Assembly: GCA_018435665.1 (NCBI GenBank)
Contig: JAHDND010000053.1
Coordinates: 1 to 52,107 of the forward strand
Reading direction: 5' to 3'
Length of the DNA stretch: 52,107 bases
Source: Candidatus Thiosymbion sp.
GTDB lineage: Bacteria; Pseudomonadota; Gammaproteobacteria; Chromatiales; Chromatiaceae
Of the stretch, positions 35,438 through 45,178 are shown in pieces. The notes beneath the pieces were generated by a model. That model saw only the letters and a list, made by a program, of their open reading frames with translations, had not been told where the DNA came from and made no database searches. Each line of letters begins with the position of its first letter. The first letter of the stretch is position 1. Both the position numbers and the translations under genes were made by a program.

Positions 35438-36607
35438 ATGAAAATCATCTGGGTGGCCGGTGCACGGCCCAATTTCATGAAAATCGCGCCCATCTGGAAA
35501 GCCATGGCGGCTTGGAATGCCGGGCAGGTTTCGGCCAAGACTCGGTTTTGCCCTTTGTTGGTGCATACCGGCCAACATTACGATGCCAACATGTCAGATG
35601 TATTCTTTCGCGACTTGGCTCTGCCAGAACCCGATTATGCCCTAGGCGTGGGCAGTGGCACCCATGCGGAACAGACCGGTCGGGTGATGATGGCATTCGA
35701 GCAGATCCTGGCGCGGGAAAAACCCGACGCGGTCGGGGTTGTTGGGGATGTCAACTCCACCTGTGCTTGTGCTCTTGCGACCGCCAAGTGTTATGTGTTG
35801 ACGGGGAATCGCACGCCATTGTTGATTCATGTGGAAGCAGGCCTACGCTCCGGTGATCGGTTGATGCCGGAGGAAATCAATCGCCTGGTGACTGATGCCT
35901 TGGCCAACGTGTTGTTCACCACCGAGGAGAGCGGTACCCAAAACCTCCTGAAGGAAGGTATCCCCCCGGAACGTATTCATTTTGTCGGCAACGTCATGGT
36001 GGATTCCCTGCTGCAGGCTCTGGAACGAGATCAGGCCACGTCAAGACGGTTTGAGCCCCTTGCACCGAGTACAGGCTACGGATTAGTCACGTTGCACCGC
36101 CCCAGCAATGTGGACGATCCCGCACTATTGGTCGACATCATCGCCGCGTTGCAAGGCATCGGTCAAAACATACCGCTCTATATGCCTATTCATCCTCGCA
36201 CCCGCGCCCAATGGTCGGATGCGAACATGATCAACCTCGATTCCGTCGCCACCGACCGGCTGCCGGAAAGCCCTGGCCTCTACGGCTTGCCCCCACTTGG
36301 CTACCATGATTTTTTGGGCCTCATGCGACAGGCGGCTTTCATCATCACCGATTCCGGTGGGGTTCAGGAGGAATCCACGGTGCTCGGCGTGCCTTGTATC
36401 ACCCTGCGAGAAAACACGGAGCGCCCTATAACGGTCACGGTCGGTACCAATGTCCTGCTGGGCCGAAACCCCCGGGCCTTGCAGGAACAGGTTGACCGGA
36501 TACTGAGAGGCGAATGGAAATCAGGGGCATCGCCACCCGGCTGGGATGGTCATGCGGCAGAGCGGATTGTCAGCGTATTGGCAAAATTGGGGGAGGGAAA
36601 TCAATGA
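35438..36607 (+). CDS. UDP-N-acetylglucosamine 2-epimerase-like enzyme (second)
   Basis: A 389-residue epimerase. It shows VAGARPNFMKIAPIW, HTGQHYDANMSDVFFRDL, VVGDVNSTCACALA, HVEAGLRSGDRLMPEEINR and TDSGGVQEESTVLGVPC, so all expected elements are present. It differs from the first epimerase (GARPNFMK against GARPQFIK, GDVNST against GDTDST) and probably belongs to a separate subfamily with a different substrate or partner. The start is ATG 35438, directly at the conserved strand. It overlaps the next glycosyltransferase by four bases. Confidence 0.87.
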   Translation: MKIIWVAGARPNFMKIAPIWKAMAAWNAGQVSAKTRFCPLLVHTGQHYDANMSDVFFRDLALPEPDYALGVGSGTHAEQTGRVMMAFEQILAREKPDAVGVVGDVNSTCACALATAKCYVLTGNRTPLLIHVEAGLRSGDRLMPEEINRLVTDALANVLFTTEESGTQNLLKEGIPPERIHFVGNVMVDSLLQALERDQATSRRFEPLAPSTGYGLVTLHRPSNVDDPALLVDIIAALQGIGQNIPLYMPIHPRTRAQWSDANMINLDSVATDRLPESPGLYGLPPLGYHDFLGLMRQAAFIITDSGGVQEESTVLGVPCITLRENTERPITVTVGTNVLLGRNPRALQEQVDRILRGEWKSGASPPGWDGHAAERIVSVLAKLGEGNQ

Positions 36608-37743
36608 GTCCGCTATCTGGTTTGCGGATTGTGCAGGCTACGACCAGCCATCCCGCCAACGATGACCGCATCTTCTTTAAGGAAGCCCGCTCCCTTGTCC
36701 GCGCTGGCGCCGACTTGACCCTGTTGTGCAGTGACGTAACCAAGCCTCCCGCGGATCTGCATGGCATGCGGTACCAGACCTATCCAGGCGGCGGTACTCT
36801 TCGGCGCAGGCTGATCACACGCCGCCATTTGGAATCCGCACTGGCCGAGGGACAATATGATGTCATTCATTGTCACGAACCAGACGGGCTGCTGGCAGCG
36901 CTTAATGTCAAGCGAAAGACCGGGGTGAAGGTCATCTTTGACAGCCATGAAATGTGGGGAGCTACCTTGGCGCAGCGTTTCCCCCCGTGGAGTTGGAACA
37001 TGGTCAGCACAGGCTATCAATGGCTGGAAGCGGGCTGGATAGCGAAATGCGACCGGGTGATTGGCGCCAGTTGGGCTATCTCCGATTACCTCGCTTCGAT
37101 CCTGGGCCGGGAACGCGTCGCCACGATACTCAACGTACCCGTTACCGATGTGTTCGCTCCCCCGGTCGGCAAGTCGTGGGAAGACCCCATCATTTTTTGT
37201 CATGATGGACACCTGGGGTTTGACCGAGGTCTGAAAACCATGGCGGACGCCATTCGACAAGTCTCAGCGACTCATCCGGCCCAGTTCAAAATCGTGGGGG
37301 ATGTATTCGGTGAAGAACGGAACTGGTTGACGGCATTTATTGACGAGTATCATCTACAAGATGTCATTGCCCGCACTGGTTGGCTTCCCTACGAGCAGGT
37401 CGGGGATGCGCTTGCACCTTGTCATATAGGGTTAATCGCGCTGCAAAATCTTCCGAATAACGTAGTGACCTCATCGAATAAAGTTTTTAATTATATGCTT
37501 TATGGGATGCCGTTCATTGCTCCAACCTTCCGCCTGGCCAAACAGAAACTTGTGGCGGAAGAACACTGTGGTCTGCTGGCGGATAGCGCCGACCCGGCCA
37601 CTTATGCGGCGGCCATGCGGTGGATGATTGAGAACAAGAGCGAAACCCAAGCGATGGCGGAGCGGGCTTTGAATGCTTCCCGTACCAAATATCGATGGGA
37701 GCATATGGAGCCAATATTATTTGATTTGTATGCTCGGATTTAG
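36604..37743 (+). CDS. GT4-type glycosyltransferase
   Basis: A 379-residue GT-B protein. The N-terminal domain reads TTSHPANDDRIFFKEARSL, a pattern of glycan-locus glycosyltransferases, with VIHCHEPDGLLAALNVK and IFDSHEMWG. The C-terminal domain has LPNNVVTSSNKVFNYMLYG in place of the classical Glu-x7-Glu loop. ATG 36604 with GGAGGG upstream overlaps the epimerase stop. It ends two bases before the decarboxylase-like gene. Confidence 0.85.
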   Translation: MSPLSGLRIVQATTSHPANDDRIFFKEARSLVRAGADLTLLCSDVTKPPADLHGMRYQTYPGGGTLRRRLITRRHLESALAEGQYDVIHCHEPDGLLAALNVKRKTGVKVIFDSHEMWGATLAQRFPPWSWNMVSTGYQWLEAGWIAKCDRVIGASWAISDYLASILGRERVATILNVPVTDVFAPPVGKSWEDPIIFCHDGHLGFDRGLKTMADAIRQVSATHPAQFKIVGDVFGEERNWLTAFIDEYHLQDVIARTGWLPYEQVGDALAPCHIGLIALQNLPNNVVTSSNKVFNYMLYGMPFIAPTFRLAKQKLVAEEHCGLLADSADPATYAAAMRWMIENKSETQAMAERALNASRTKYRWEHMEPILFDLYARI

Positions 37744-37745
37744 AT

Positions 37746-38996
37746 ATGAAGCTTTCGCGTATTTTGCTGGACCGAATTGAAGAGAACTTTGGCTGCACGT
37801 TCTATATTCTGGATAGTCATCAGTTTTCTGAAAACTATCGTAATTTGCTTCAGACTTTCCAAATATATTATTCAAATACCCATATTGCTTACTCCTATAA
37901 AACCAATTACACCCCTCGGATCTGCCAGTTAGTGGATAAATTCGGCGGATGGGCAGAAGTTGTCTCTGATATGGAATATCAGATTGCCCGTAATGCTGGG
38001 GTATCGCCAACAAAAATATTTTTTAATGGACCATATAAAAAGGTGACCGCCATTGAGGATCTGTTGTTACAAGGAGGTATTGTCAACGCGGACTCGATGC
38101 AGGAACTTTGGAAGATCAGCGAAATTGCCCTAAGGCATCCTGAGTGCGCCCTAAGTGTTGGGTTAAGATGCAACTTTGACGTCAAAGATGGCGTGCTGTC
38201 ACGCTTTGGTTTCGATGTTGTTAGCGGCGATCTCGACGCTGCTAAGCAGTTAATTAAAGAAACTCCGAATCTGCGCTTGGCGGGGCTACATTGTCATTTC
38301 GCCAATCGCAGCCTGGAAACCTGGCGCAATGGCGCTGCCGGCATGGTGAATCTGCTCCGGGAGCATTATCAGGCAGGTGGTGAGGACCTCACTTTTGTCA
38401 GCCTTGGTGGCGGTCTGTATGGAAATATGCCCCCATCATTGCGGGCGCAGTTTAATGTTGAAATCCCCAGTTATGAGGATTACGCAAAGACGGCGGCGCA
38501 GCCCTTTTCCGATTTTTTCCGTGGTTTTGATCATGGCCGTCAACCGATGTTAATTATTGAACCTGGAACGGCGCTGGTCGCGGATGCCATGAAATTTGCC
38601 GCAAAGGTAGTTAGCATTAAGTCGATTCGCGGAAAAACCATCGCCACGTTAATGGGGAGTATCTACAACATTAATCCAACACCGAATAGAAAGAATCTGC
38701 CAATTAATGTTTATCATCAGGATTCCAGTCCAAATGTCCGGCAACACTATGATGATGTTGACTTTGCCGGTTATACCTGCATTGAATCGGATTACCTTTA
38801 TCGTCATTATTCCGGTCAACTGGCCGTTGATGACTTTGTCGTGTTCGATGATGTTGGGGCCTACTCTGTTGTCATGAAGCCGCCTTTTATTCTGCCCAAT
38901 TTTGCCATCGTCGAATACAACGAAGAGACTGGTACAGTGAATCTGATTAAAAGAGCGGAAACATTCGACGATCTTTTTCAAACATACCAGTTTTAA
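37746..38996 (+). CDS. Fold-type III PLP-dependent decarboxylase (LysA/ornithine-decarboxylase-like)
   Basis: A 416-residue enzyme of the alanine-racemase-fold decarboxylases. PLP lysine is Lys52 in AYSYKTNYTP. The barrel segment GLHCHFANRS, the glycine loop FVSLGGGLYGN and the C-terminal domain IIEPGTALVADAM and VFDDVGAYS are present. The usual Cys-Glu-Ser-x-Asp of the second domain appears as CIESDYLYR, so the active-site Cys, Glu and Asp are retained. It may decarboxylate an amino acid to give an amine that ends up on the polysaccharide. The substrate is unknown. The gene is AT-rich relative to its neighbours. Confidence 0.83.
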   Translation: MKLSRILLDRIEENFGCTFYILDSHQFSENYRNLLQTFQIYYSNTHIAYSYKTNYTPRICQLVDKFGGWAEVVSDMEYQIARNAGVSPTKIFFNGPYKKVTAIEDLLLQGGIVNADSMQELWKISEIALRHPECALSVGLRCNFDVKDGVLSRFGFDVVSGDLDAAKQLIKETPNLRLAGLHCHFANRSLETWRNGAAGMVNLLREHYQAGGEDLTFVSLGGGLYGNMPPSLRAQFNVEIPSYEDYAKTAAQPFSDFFRGFDHGRQPMLIIEPGTALVADAMKFAAKVVSIKSIRGKTIATLMGSIYNINPTPNRKNLPINVYHQDSSPNVRQHYDDVDFAGYTCIESDYLYRHYSGQLAVDDFVVFDDVGAYSVVMKPPFILPNFAIVEYNEETGTVNLIKRAETFDDLFQTYQF

Positions 38997-39030
38997 ATTT
39001 TAGAGCTGATCTCAACTCAAATTGGGATTA

Positions 39031-39951
39031 ATGATGTTAGAAGATTCTGCACAGTTGATCTGGCTGAATGGGCGCATGGTGCCTATCGGCGAAGCCAAAG
39101 TGAACGTCCTGTCCCCAACCTGCCAATTCGGCGCCAATGTCTTTGAAGGGATTCGCGGTTACTGGAACGATGAGCGGCAGAAACTTTACCTGTTCAGAGC
39201 CACTGATCACTGGGCACGACTGCTCAGCTCGATCCGGCTGATGCGTTTTGAAAGCGACTGGTCCTTGCCGTCACTGCGCGACGCCGTGGTTGAAGCGATT
39301 CAGGCTAATGATATCCGGGATGACGTCGAGATCCGGCAAACGATCTTTCTGAATGGCATCGGAACCTGGCACGCCCAGGGGCCGACCGGAATGTTCGTGC
39401 GCGCCAGACCCAAGGCGCGATCGACTGATGACGAACCGGGCCTGCATTGCGGCGTGAGTTCCTGGGAGCGGATCCATGATCGGTCGCTCCCGCCCCGCAT
39501 CAAGTTAGGGGCAAATTATATGAACAGCCGGCTGGCGCACATGGAAGCCCGGCAAAACGGTTACGACACGGCGTTGATCATGAACCACGCCGGGACGGTG
39601 TCGGAGGCACCCGGTTCCTGTGTGTACATCGTAAGGAACGGTCAGCTGATTACCCCTCCGCTCACGGCATCGATTCTGGAAAGTATCACGCGCGCCACGG
39701 TCAAGGAGATCGCGCAGACTACGCTTGGCCTCAAGGTGGTGGAGCGAGAGATCGACCGCACCGAGCTGTACGTGGCTGACGAAATCCTCTTGTGCGGGAC
39801 GGCGATGGAGGTCAGACCCGTCTTGTCAGTGGACCGGTTTGCGATCAATGCCGGGATTCCCGGTCCGATCACCACCAACATCCGGAAGAAATATCTTGAG
39901 ATTGTGCGGGGGCTGGATGAGCGTTACTCACCGTGGCTGACTGCGGTTTAA
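39031..39951 (+). CDS. Class IV (branched-chain type) aminotransferase
   Basis: A 306-residue protein of the IlvE/D-amino-acid aminotransferase family. The N-terminal WLNGRMVPIGEAKVNVLSP, QFGANVFEGIRGY, the PLP lysine Lys158 in IKLGANYMNSRLA and the closing TVSEAPGSCVYIV are all as expected. Encoded straight after a PLP decarboxylase in a glycan locus, it probably makes or recycles an amino or keto acid used for decoration rather than branched-chain amino acids. ATG 39031 is preferred to TTG 39022. Confidence 0.85.
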   Translation: MMLEDSAQLIWLNGRMVPIGEAKVNVLSPTCQFGANVFEGIRGYWNDERQKLYLFRATDHWARLLSSIRLMRFESDWSLPSLRDAVVEAIQANDIRDDVEIRQTIFLNGIGTWHAQGPTGMFVRARPKARSTDDEPGLHCGVSSWERIHDRSLPPRIKLGANYMNSRLAHMEARQNGYDTALIMNHAGTVSEAPGSCVYIVRNGQLITPPLTASILESITRATVKEIAQTTLGLKVVEREIDRTELYVADEILLCGTAMEVRPVLSVDRFAINAGIPGPITTNIRKKYLEIVRGLDERYSPWLTAV

Positions 39952-40018
39952 GTTTGGGTTATTGGCGCCAACTGTCGGTGGAACTAAACCCCAGGGATGG
40001 CGGATGGTTCGGTTCTGA

Positions 40019-41461
40019 ATGGCCTGGGTTGTGAGCACCATTCGCGCCGTTGTGGATATCCCGGAAGCCTTTGTGCCCCGGGCGCTTTACGTGTTGGATT
40101 TTCTCGCCGCTGCCTGGGGGTTGAAAGTGGAGGTCACGCATGGCCCTGGCAATGTGGCTGGCGCCCACTTGGTGTATGCCCGTTTATCGGAGGGTGTTGC
40201 GGTCAGGGGGGCGGTGGTGATTCCGTTCGACGAACGGCTTTATGATCCTCACGCGGTCTGTGTGGCAACCGTGCGTGATGGATATCCGGTTTGGGGTCAC
40301 CATGACGTTGCCACGGAGGGATGGGATCTCATTGCCGCGACCTTTCGGTTGCTGACGCTGGCGGATGAGCAACAGATCGACCCAGCGGCGCGGGACGGCC
40401 TGGGGAATTTTCTGGTTGGGGCCTTGCCGGCAGGGCGCGCCGCGATGGTGGCCGAACCCTTGGCGGACAACCATGCGGCTCTTTTGCTGGAAAAACTGCT
40501 GAAAATTGCTCCGGATTTACGCGAGGCCTGCGTGCCACGCTGGCCGGTTGGGAAACGCTACGCGGTCTGCGTCACGCACGACTCGGATGCCATGCATCGC
40601 GGGCACCCCAGGGAGTTGGCGACTGCGTTAACGAAGTGGCTGATGCGTCGCCAGCGGGTTTTTTTGGATATGGCGCTTGAAGGGCTGAAATATCGGCACA
40701 CGCCCATGGCCAACTCCTCCTGGGGTTTCGATGGTTGGCGTGACGATGAAGCGCGGCACGGTTTCAGGAGTTGCTTCTACCTGGCGGTTCGCCCCCTGGG
40801 TTGCCGCCGCCGACTCAATGACTGCAAAAGCGATGCCCTGGTCGCGGGGATTGATTGGTCGTTCTTCCAGCAGATGCGGGGAGAAGGCTGGGAGTTCGGT
40901 TTGCACCCGGCGCTTGATGCGCAGCGGGACCTCGATGAAATCGTGCGGGAGAAAAGCGCCCTGGAGGAGCGCCTGGGCGCCCCGCTCACGGGCATCCGCC
41001 ATCATTACCTGGCCATCGACAATTACCGCCCTTGGGCAACCTTTCGTAAGCATTTGGCGGCCGGCTTTCGTTACGACAGTTCCCTGGGCTGGCATGATCG
41101 GCCCGGCTTCCGGGCGGGCACCGCGTTGCCATTTCGCCCTTTTGATCCGGATGCCGCTGAGGCGCTGGACCTGATCGAGCTGCCTTTAGCGGTGATGGAT
41201 TGCCAGGTTGCGCTCGGCAGTGTGGGGACCGCGGAGGCACAGGCTACGCTCATTGCCGACAAGGTCCGCCAGGGCGCTGGCGTGTTAGTGTTGAACTGGC
41301 ATACCGAAACCTATTGCAATCGGTTGCTGTATGCCGGGTATCGAACCCTTTATGAACGCATCTTGGCCCCGTTACTCGCCGACGGGGATGCCTGGTTCGC
41401 GACGCCGAACGAGATTGCCGGGTGGTGGCGGGGGCGCGCGGAACGCCTGCGCGTGCACTGA
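40019..41461 (+). CDS. Polysaccharide deacetylase-family protein
   Basis: A 480-residue protein with the same two-part layout as the deacetylase at 14592 but divergent sequence. After an N-terminal domain of about 170 residues comes the barrel with CVTHDSDAMHRGH (the Asp-Asp/His metal motif region), EFGLHPALDA and the closing LVLNWHTETY. It probably removes acetyl groups from an N-acetyl sugar in the repeat unit or its lipid-linked precursor. A 67-base gap separates it from the aminotransferase; ATG 40019 has no clear ribosome site and earlier starts are possible. Confidence 0.78.
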   Translation: MAWVVSTIRAVVDIPEAFVPRALYVLDFLAAAWGLKVEVTHGPGNVAGAHLVYARLSEGVAVRGAVVIPFDERLYDPHAVCVATVRDGYPVWGHHDVATEGWDLIAATFRLLTLADEQQIDPAARDGLGNFLVGALPAGRAAMVAEPLADNHAALLLEKLLKIAPDLREACVPRWPVGKRYAVCVTHDSDAMHRGHPRELATALTKWLMRRQRVFLDMALEGLKYRHTPMANSSWGFDGWRDDEARHGFRSCFYLAVRPLGCRRRLNDCKSDALVAGIDWSFFQQMRGEGWEFGLHPALDAQRDLDEIVREKSALEERLGAPLTGIRHHYLAIDNYRPWATFRKHLAAGFRYDSSLGWHDRPGFRAGTALPFRPFDPDAAEALDLIELPLAVMDCQVALGSVGTAEAQATLIADKVRQGAGVLVLNWHTETYCNRLLYAGYRTLYERILAPLLADGDAWFATPNEIAGWWRGRAERLRVH

Positions 41462-41476
41462 AGGTCAGGAGATACC

Positions 41477-42745
41477 ATGCTGATCTGGTTGCTGATGGTG
41501 GGCGAACCGCTGCCCATCGATGAGACCCATGACCGTTTGCATCGCACTGGCATGTTGGCCGAGACCTTTCTGGCTGATGGTCATGCTGTCCTATGGTGGA
41601 CATCGACCTTTGACCACTACCGCAAGCACAACCGCTACCGGGAAGACACCTGGATTGAGGTGTCCAACCGCTTGCGGATATGGTGCCTCTACGGTCGACC
41701 CTATCAAAAGCATGTTTCGATCCAGCGGATGCTGAATCATGTTGATGTAGCGCGGGGTTTTCGCCGCCATTGGCTTGAAGAAACCAAGCCGGATCTGATC
41801 GTGTGTTCACTGCCCTTGATCGAACTGGCGGCTGCGGCAACCCAGTATGGGCAGACGCATGGGGTCCCGGTCGTTTTGGATGCCCGGGACATGTGGCCGG
41901 ATATTTTCGCAGAGGTTTTTCCGGCATGGTTGCAGGGCGCGGCGAGGCTGGCCCTGTACCCCCTGGAACGTATGACGCGCAAGGCGTTTGCGGATGCGAC
42001 GGCCATCACCGGGATTACACCGGCCTTCGTGGCGTGGGGACTGGGCAAGGCGAAGCGGCAAGTGACCGAACTGGATCGGGATTTTCCGTTGGCTTATCAG
42101 GATGAGCCGCTGCCCCAGGATGAGCTCAACGCGGCCATTCTGCGTTGGCGTGACCGGGGACTTCGAGGCGACGCCTTCGTCGCTTGTTTTTTCGGCGCCA
42201 TCAACCGCCGTTTCGATCTCGAAACCGTGATCGAGGCCGCCCGGTTACTGCAGCCGGGTTCCCGGCGGATTCAAGTGGTCCTGTGCGGCGACGGCGAACG
42301 ACTGCCGCATTGCCGCCGCCTTGCTGCCGGTTGTGATAATGTCCTGTTGCCCGGCTGGCTACCCAAAGCGGATATCGCGGCGCTCATGAAGCTGTCGAAC
42401 GTGGGTCTGGCCCCCTATTTCAGCAGTCCGAGCTTCCGGATCAGCTATCCAAACAAGTCGATTGAGTACCTGGGCGGCGGTTTGCCGGTGGTCTCCAGCC
42501 TCAGGGGCATACTGGAAGAACTGCTGGTGGAAAACCAGTGTGGCCTGACCTATGAGCATGGTGATGCCCAGCAGCTCGCCGGGTTACTGGCTGATCTCTA
42601 CGACCAGCCGGATCGGGTCAAGGCCATGTCCAGTCAGGCCCGCGCGCTGTTTGAACAGCGCTTCTCAGCGAAGAATGTCTATACCGACATGATGCACCAT
42701 CTGCTGGCCGTGCAAGACGCCTATCGGCGGCGTTTAACGTTATGA
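41477..42745 (+). CDS. GT4-type glycosyltransferase
   Basis: A 422-residue GT-B glycosyltransferase. It starts MLIWLLMVGEPLPIDETHDR, typical of a capsular GT4 group, and includes VLDARDMWPDIF, CFFGAINRRFDLETVIEAA and VLLPGWLPKADI. The C-terminal SYPNKSIEYLGGGLPVVSS takes the place of the Glu-x7-Glu loop. AGGAG six bases before the ATG supports the start. It is the last of four GT4 genes, so the repeat unit may have at least five sugars counting the priming one. Confidence 0.87.
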   Translation: MLIWLLMVGEPLPIDETHDRLHRTGMLAETFLADGHAVLWWTSTFDHYRKHNRYREDTWIEVSNRLRIWCLYGRPYQKHVSIQRMLNHVDVARGFRRHWLEETKPDLIVCSLPLIELAAAATQYGQTHGVPVVLDARDMWPDIFAEVFPAWLQGAARLALYPLERMTRKAFADATAITGITPAFVAWGLGKAKRQVTELDRDFPLAYQDEPLPQDELNAAILRWRDRGLRGDAFVACFFGAINRRFDLETVIEAARLLQPGSRRIQVVLCGDGERLPHCRRLAAGCDNVLLPGWLPKADIAALMKLSNVGLAPYFSSPSFRISYPNKSIEYLGGGLPVVSSLRGILEELLVENQCGLTYEHGDAQQLAGLLADLYDQPDRVKAMSSQARALFEQRFSAKNVYTDMMHHLLAVQDAYRRRLTL

Positions 42746-42815
42746 CGTTGCGTCGTGATATTGACAGCTTGGCGTTTGGAGCATCCTGTCCGGTCTTGCC
42801 TGGGGGGGGCGGGAT

Positions 42816-43649
42816 ATGGCATTGAAGCTCTTATACATTACCAACAATACCCAGGTCGCCCGCATTGCCCAGGCAAGCGGGGTCGATTGGCTCTTCGTGG
42901 ATCTGGAAATGCGCGGCAAGGTGGAGCGCCAGGGTGGCCGTAACACCGTTATCTCCGGCCATACGGTTGCCGATGTCAGGCGCATGCGCGACATCCTTGA
43001 CCGGTCTAGCCTGCTGGTCCGGGTCAATCCGATCAATGAGCATTCTGGCCTGGAAGTCGATGAGGCTATTGGGGCCGGGGCGGATATCGTGATGCTGCCC
43101 TTTTTCAGGACCCGTGCCGAGGTTGAGCATTTCATTGCCAGCGTGGCCGGGCGGGCAAAAACCTGCCTGCTCTTGGAAACCGCGGAAGCTGTCGACAACG
43201 CGGAGGCGATTCTGTCGGTGTCGGGTATCGATTACGTCCATATCGGGTTGAATGACCTGCATATCGCCTACCGTATGCGCTTCATGTTTGAGCCGCTGGC
43301 TGACGGAACGGTTGATCGCCTCTGCCAGAAGATGGCCAGCCAAGGGATCATCTACGGTTTTGGGGGGTGCGCGCGGATTGGCAAGCTGCGTCCGCCGGCC
43401 GAGAACATCATTGCTGAGCATTATCGCTTGGGTTCGAGCATGGTCATATTGTCCCGCAGTTTTTGTAATACCGCCGACATGGACAGTCTTGACCAGGTGG
43501 AGGAGTCGTTCCGCACGGGGGTCGCGGCGATACGGGCCTGGGAACGGGAGCTACTTGGCAAGGATGAGGCCTATTTTGTAAACAATCGCCAGTTTGTGCG
43601 TGATGAGATTTACCGGGTTGCTGAAGAAATCAGTGCCAACCGCGCCTGA
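42816..43649 (+). CDS. HpcH/HpaI aldolase-family protein
   Basis: A 277-residue TIM-barrel protein of the 2-keto-3-deoxy acid aldolase family. It shows DWLFVDLEMRGK, LVRVNPINEH, GADIVMLPFFRT and YVHIGLNDLHIAY; the Glu/Asp metal ligands fit (LLETAEA and DYVHIGLNDL). Such aldolases join or split pyruvate and aldehydes. In a glycan locus it may make a branched or keto-acid substituent, but this is inference. It stands about 70 bases after the glycosyltransferase gene. Confidence 0.8.
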   Translation: MALKLLYITNNTQVARIAQASGVDWLFVDLEMRGKVERQGGRNTVISGHTVADVRRMRDILDRSSLLVRVNPINEHSGLEVDEAIGAGADIVMLPFFRTRAEVEHFIASVAGRAKTCLLLETAEAVDNAEAILSVSGIDYVHIGLNDLHIAYRMRFMFEPLADGTVDRLCQKMASQGIIYGFGGCARIGKLRPPAENIIAEHYRLGSSMVILSRSFCNTADMDSLDQVEESFRTGVAAIRAWERELLGKDEAYFVNNRQFVRDEIYRVAEEISANRA

Positions 43650-43696
43650 GCAGCAATCACCCTTGGTCGTCGCACTGCTTACCCTTACCTAACTTG

Positions 43697-44395
43697 ATGA
43701 ATATCTTTACCAAGCTGGATTTCACTCGTCTCGTTGATTTTGTGTTGTCGGCGATTTTTATCTCTTGGGTTCTACCCCTTTGGATCATCGTGATACCCGT
43801 TTTGATGGTGACGGGCGAAGGGGAGGTTTTTTACCGGCAACCGCGTGTCGGCAAGAATGGCAAGCTATTCAACTTGCTGAAGTTTACAACGATGCTCAAA
43901 AATAGTCCGAATATGGGTACCGGGGAACTCACGCTCCATAACGACCCGCGTGTATTACCCGTTGGGCGCTGGTTGCGCAAGAGCAAGATCAACGAATTAC
44001 CACAGTTGGTCAATGTCTTACTCGGTCACATGAGTATTGTTGGTCCGCGTCCACAGACGCCACGGTATTTTGAGAAGTTCCCCAAGGATTATCAGTGCGA
44101 ATTGATCAAGGTCCGCCCCGGGTTATCGGGGATTGGTTCCATCCTATTTCGCGACGAAGAAAAAATGAGCCAGCATGCCGCTGATCCCGTCGCCATGGAT
44201 TTAGGCTTGATACCGTATAAAGCGCAAGTCGAGAAGTGGTATATCGATCACCGTGGTGTCAAGAACTACTTTCTCGTCATCATCGCCACGATCTGGATTA
44301 TACTATTCCCCCGAAGCCAAATAGCCTGGAAATGGTTTAAAGGCTTACCCGTACCGCCGGCGGAGATTGCGGCATATTGTAATTGGCGCGGGTGA
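43697..44395 (+). CDS. Bacterial sugar transferase (phosphoglycosyl transferase), copy 1
   Basis: A 232-residue monotopic phosphoglycosyl transferase of the PglC/WcaJ/WbaP catalytic type. The re-entrant hydrophobic helix lies at about 12-38, then VFYRQPRVGKNGK, RVLPVGRWLRKSKINELPQL, the Asn/Pro-rich MSIVGPRPQTP and the late VRPGLSGIGS. It transfers a sugar 1-phosphate to undecaprenyl phosphate to start repeat-unit synthesis. It is closely related in sequence to the protein at 48662-49342. The start is ATG 43697 (TTG 43694 is adjacent). Confidence 0.9.
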   Translation: MNIFTKLDFTRLVDFVLSAIFISWVLPLWIIVIPVLMVTGEGEVFYRQPRVGKNGKLFNLLKFTTMLKNSPNMGTGELTLHNDPRVLPVGRWLRKSKINELPQLVNVLLGHMSIVGPRPQTPRYFEKFPKDYQCELIKVRPGLSGIGSILFRDEEKMSQHAADPVAMDLGLIPYKAQVEKWYIDHRGVKNYFLVIIATIWIILFPRSQIAWKWFKGLPVPPAEIAAYCNWRG

Positions 44396-44435
44396 GTGAT
44401 TGATGCTTATGACCCTATTTTAGCAAAGGGGCTCT

Positions 44436-45072
44436 ATGAATAGACAAATTCTCAGGTACGCGCGTGGATTAGGCTATCTGTTTTCTTATTTTTTTTATGA
44501 GTGGCCAAGGGGGCTTGATTTCTCGCTTAGGAATAAATCCCTTGGTATTACTTTGCCGGGTAATCATGGGTATGCATTGACTTCAAAAAAAGCCCTGCAA
44601 AATATACTTAAAGAGATACCCTTTGCGGGAAAATCATTAATTGACATAGGTAGCGGCAAGGGGGGGGGTGATTTGTCAAGCTTATCAACTGGGTTGTTCG
44701 CATTGTGCTGGAGTGGAGTATGAGGAACATCTGCATAAAATATGCAAGCAAAATATAGAAATTTTAAAGCTACAGCAGCATGTCATGTCATATAACGTAG
44801 ATGCGCGTTATTTTGATGAGTATGATAATTATGACATTTATTTCCTGTTTAATCCATTTGATTATGATATTTACGAAGAGGTTATTACCAAAATTGTATC
44901 CTCCAACATTAGTAGCAGTCATGGCTGGAAGGAAAAATATTTAATTTGCTATGGCGACGGAAATATCGGGGCAATATTGGGTTCTGGCTTTTTTCATGCA
45001 TATAAAGATTTCGAGTGCCCATATCGCGGCAATCAGATTAGAATTTTCAGATCAAAGACCCCATTTGGTTGA
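44436..45072 (+). pseudogene. SAM-dependent methyltransferase broken by a frameshift in a G9 tract
   Basis: Two overlapping open frames (44436-44723 and 44668-45072) join into one ~211-residue class I methyltransferase if one base is removed from the run of nine G at 44660-44668. With eight G the text reads IDIGSGKGGVICQAYQLGC, a proper motif I, followed by AGVEYEEHL and the motif IV FLFNPFDY. As given, translation stops at 44723 and product would be non-functional. The run may be a phase-variable slippage site or a sequencing artefact. The gene is AT-rich and follows the sugar transferase by 40 bases. Confidence 0.8.
44660..44668 (+). repeat. Poly-G tract (9 G) in coding sequence
   Basis: A run of nine consecutive G lies inside the methyltransferase motif I codons (GKGG). 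Eight G restore the open frame. Mononucleotide G tracts of this length are known slippage sites in surface-glycan genes. Confidence 0.75.
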
Positions 45073-45178
45073 GTACCGCATGCAATGCAATCATCCTTCC
45101 AACTAACGGCGATGGTTTTTTAATAGCGGATTCGGCAAAGATTAAATTACATGATGGCTGGGGTAGTGCGGGACGTTA

